A DNA stretch of 64,000 nt from assembly GCF_030813505.1 (NCBI RefSeq), contig NZ_JAUSUE010000016.1; one strand, written 5' to 3'. The notes under the pieces are model-generated. The model searched no databases. It was not told where the DNA came from and saw nothing but the letters and a program-made list of their open reading frames with translations. This stretch comes from Pectinatus haikarae (GTDB lineage Bacteria; Bacillota; Negativicutes; Selenomonadales; Selenomonadaceae). Every line of letters starts with the position of its first letter. The first letter of the stretch is position 1. A program made the translations under genes and the position numbers. This document shows, in pieces, positions 63,293-64,000 of the stretch.

Positions 63293-63904
63293 ATGCTGAA
63301 GAAAAGTCTTATTGTTTTTTCGATCTGTCTTATATTTGCCGCAGGCTTTATCACCGGCTGCATTCAAAAAAATACTCCGGCTAAAAAGGTATCTGCCGGA
63401 AATTCTGCTGTCCTGCCGACAGAGCTGAGCCAGCCCAATACAGTAGAAGGAACGGGTACCATTGAGGTAGCATTCAGCCCGGGCGGCGGGGCGGCTGAAG
63501 CTGTGATAAAGACGATAAACAAAGCAAAAACTTCAATCAATGTTCAGGCTTACATTTTTACCAACAGTCAGATAGCCAGATCTCTGTTGAACGCAAAAAA
63601 ACGTGGCATAGACGTAAAAGTCATTCTTGATAAAAGCCAGCGTACTGACAAATATTCCTCAGCAAAATTTTTTGCCGACAACTCCATCCCCGTCAAAATA
63701 GATAATGATTTTCAGATAGCTCACAGCAAAATAATGATTATCGATGACCAAACTGTCATTACCGGTTCATTTAATTTTACTAAGTCGGCGGAAGAAAAAA
63801 ATGCAGAAAATCTCTTAATCATTCACGGAAACAAAGAGTTGACCGCACTTTATTTGAAAAACTGGCTCTGGCGCTGGGATGCCGCCCAGAATTACAATTC
63901 CTGA
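63293..63904 (+). CDS. Lipoprotein with single phospholipase D-type (HKD) domain
   Basis: A signal peptide and lipobox FITGC (Cys23) are followed by a linker and one PLD domain of the Nuc/bacterial endonuclease type. The HKD motif is AHSKIMIIDDQTVITGSFNFT near residues 143-163; a GGGAAEAVIKTINKAKTSINVQAY segment opens the domain. Single-HKD proteins act as dimers on DNA or phospholipids. TATAAT at 63253-63258 is its likely -10. Divergent from cas3. A secreted nuclease or lipase role is possible; no functional link to CRISPR is shown. Confidence 0.85.
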   Translation: MLKKSLIVFSICLIFAAGFITGCIQKNTPAKKVSAGNSAVLPTELSQPNTVEGTGTIEVAFSPGGGAAEAVIKTINKAKTSINVQAYIFTNSQIARSLLNAKKRGIDVKVILDKSQRTDKYSSAKFFADNSIPVKIDNDFQIAHSKIMIIDDQTVITGSFNFTKSAEEKNAENLLIIHGNKELTALYLKNWLWRWDAAQNYNS

Positions 63905-63926
63905 ATATAAAGAAGAGAGGCTTCTG

Positions 63927-64000
63927 ATGAAACTTTTATTAACGGCCATAAATGCTAAATATATACATTCTTCCCTTTCCATGCGTTATCTGAAAAGCTG
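63927..64000 (+). CDS. B12-binding domain radical SAM protein (5' end only)
   Basis: The reading MKLLLTAINAKYIHSSLSMRYLKS matches the start of cobalamin-binding radical SAM proteins of the DUF4080 kind. AGAGG lies 6 nt before the ATG. It follows the PLD gene by 22 nt on the same strand and runs out of the window. Confidence 0.7.
   Translation, partial: MKLLLTAINAKYIHSSLSMRYLKS

Noticed and set aside
1..64000. tRNA, rRNA, insertion sequences or prophage
   Set aside because: I looked for tRNA-like cloverleaf ends, transposase or integrase motifs and phage structural genes and saw none.

Overview
The window looks like chromosomal DNA of a strictly anaerobic, low-to-moderate G+C Firmicute. My best guess is a Negativicute of the Selenomonas/Megamonas/Pectinatus kind. 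The alaS-ireB-ruvX and rplU-prp-rpmA operons and the mltG-trmR-trhP order are Firmicute signatures. The class I two-subunit fumarase beside an SdhCAB-type fumarate reductase, plus ATP-dependent PEP carboxykinase, fits succinate/propionate fermentation. The placement is an inference from gene content; no rRNA or tRNA gene is present to confirm it.

Layout. (1) 1-11.3 kb and 22.9-26 kb form an accessory redox/detoxification region: aldo/keto reductase, SDRs, iron-dependent alcohol dehydrogenases, flavodoxins, carboxymuconolactone-decarboxylase-like (CMD-like) proteins, a cupin and two alpha/beta hydrolases. Many of these carry signal peptides or lipoboxes, so the chemistry would take place outside the cytoplasmic membrane. 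An AraC-type regulator sits in the middle. Two matching operator-like elements lie exactly 85 nt upstream of two start codons. Two promoters have the 19-bp spacer of MerR-family control. The left edge holds decayed genes (a CMD remnant and a truncated MFS transporter). (2) 11.4-22.8 kb is housekeeping: L21, Prp and L27; ilvE, efp, pepP-aroQ, acylphosphatase, a tRNA U34 hydroxylation/methylation pair with mltG, and a helicase with an inserted exonuclease domain. A promoter plus a roughly 130-nt terminated RNA precedes the helicase gene. (3) 26-44.7 kb is central metabolism and maintenance: pckA, alaS-ireB-ruvX, fumarate reductase, fumarase, rph-rdgB-yfcE, murI, pfkA. (4) 44.8-50.6 kb has a CNNM/CBS membrane protein, topoisomerase III, a YkvA-like protein and a DUF4127 protein.

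(5) 50.8-63.1 kb is a complete type I-C CRISPR-Cas locus on the minus strand: cas3-cas5-cas8c-cas7-cas4-cas1-cas2, an AT-rich leader, then an array of 61 repeats and 60 spacers. The leader-distal repeat is degenerate. One adjacent pair of spacers is identical apart from one edge base. An internal start in cas8c would give Cas11c. To the right are a PLD-type lipoprotein and the start of a B12-binding radical SAM gene that runs off the window.

Most genes are on the minus strand in tightly packed operons, often with ATGA-type overlaps. TTG and GTG starts backed by good Shine-Dalgarno sequences are common (alaS, mltG, topB, frdA). I saw no prophage, insertion sequence or integrase.
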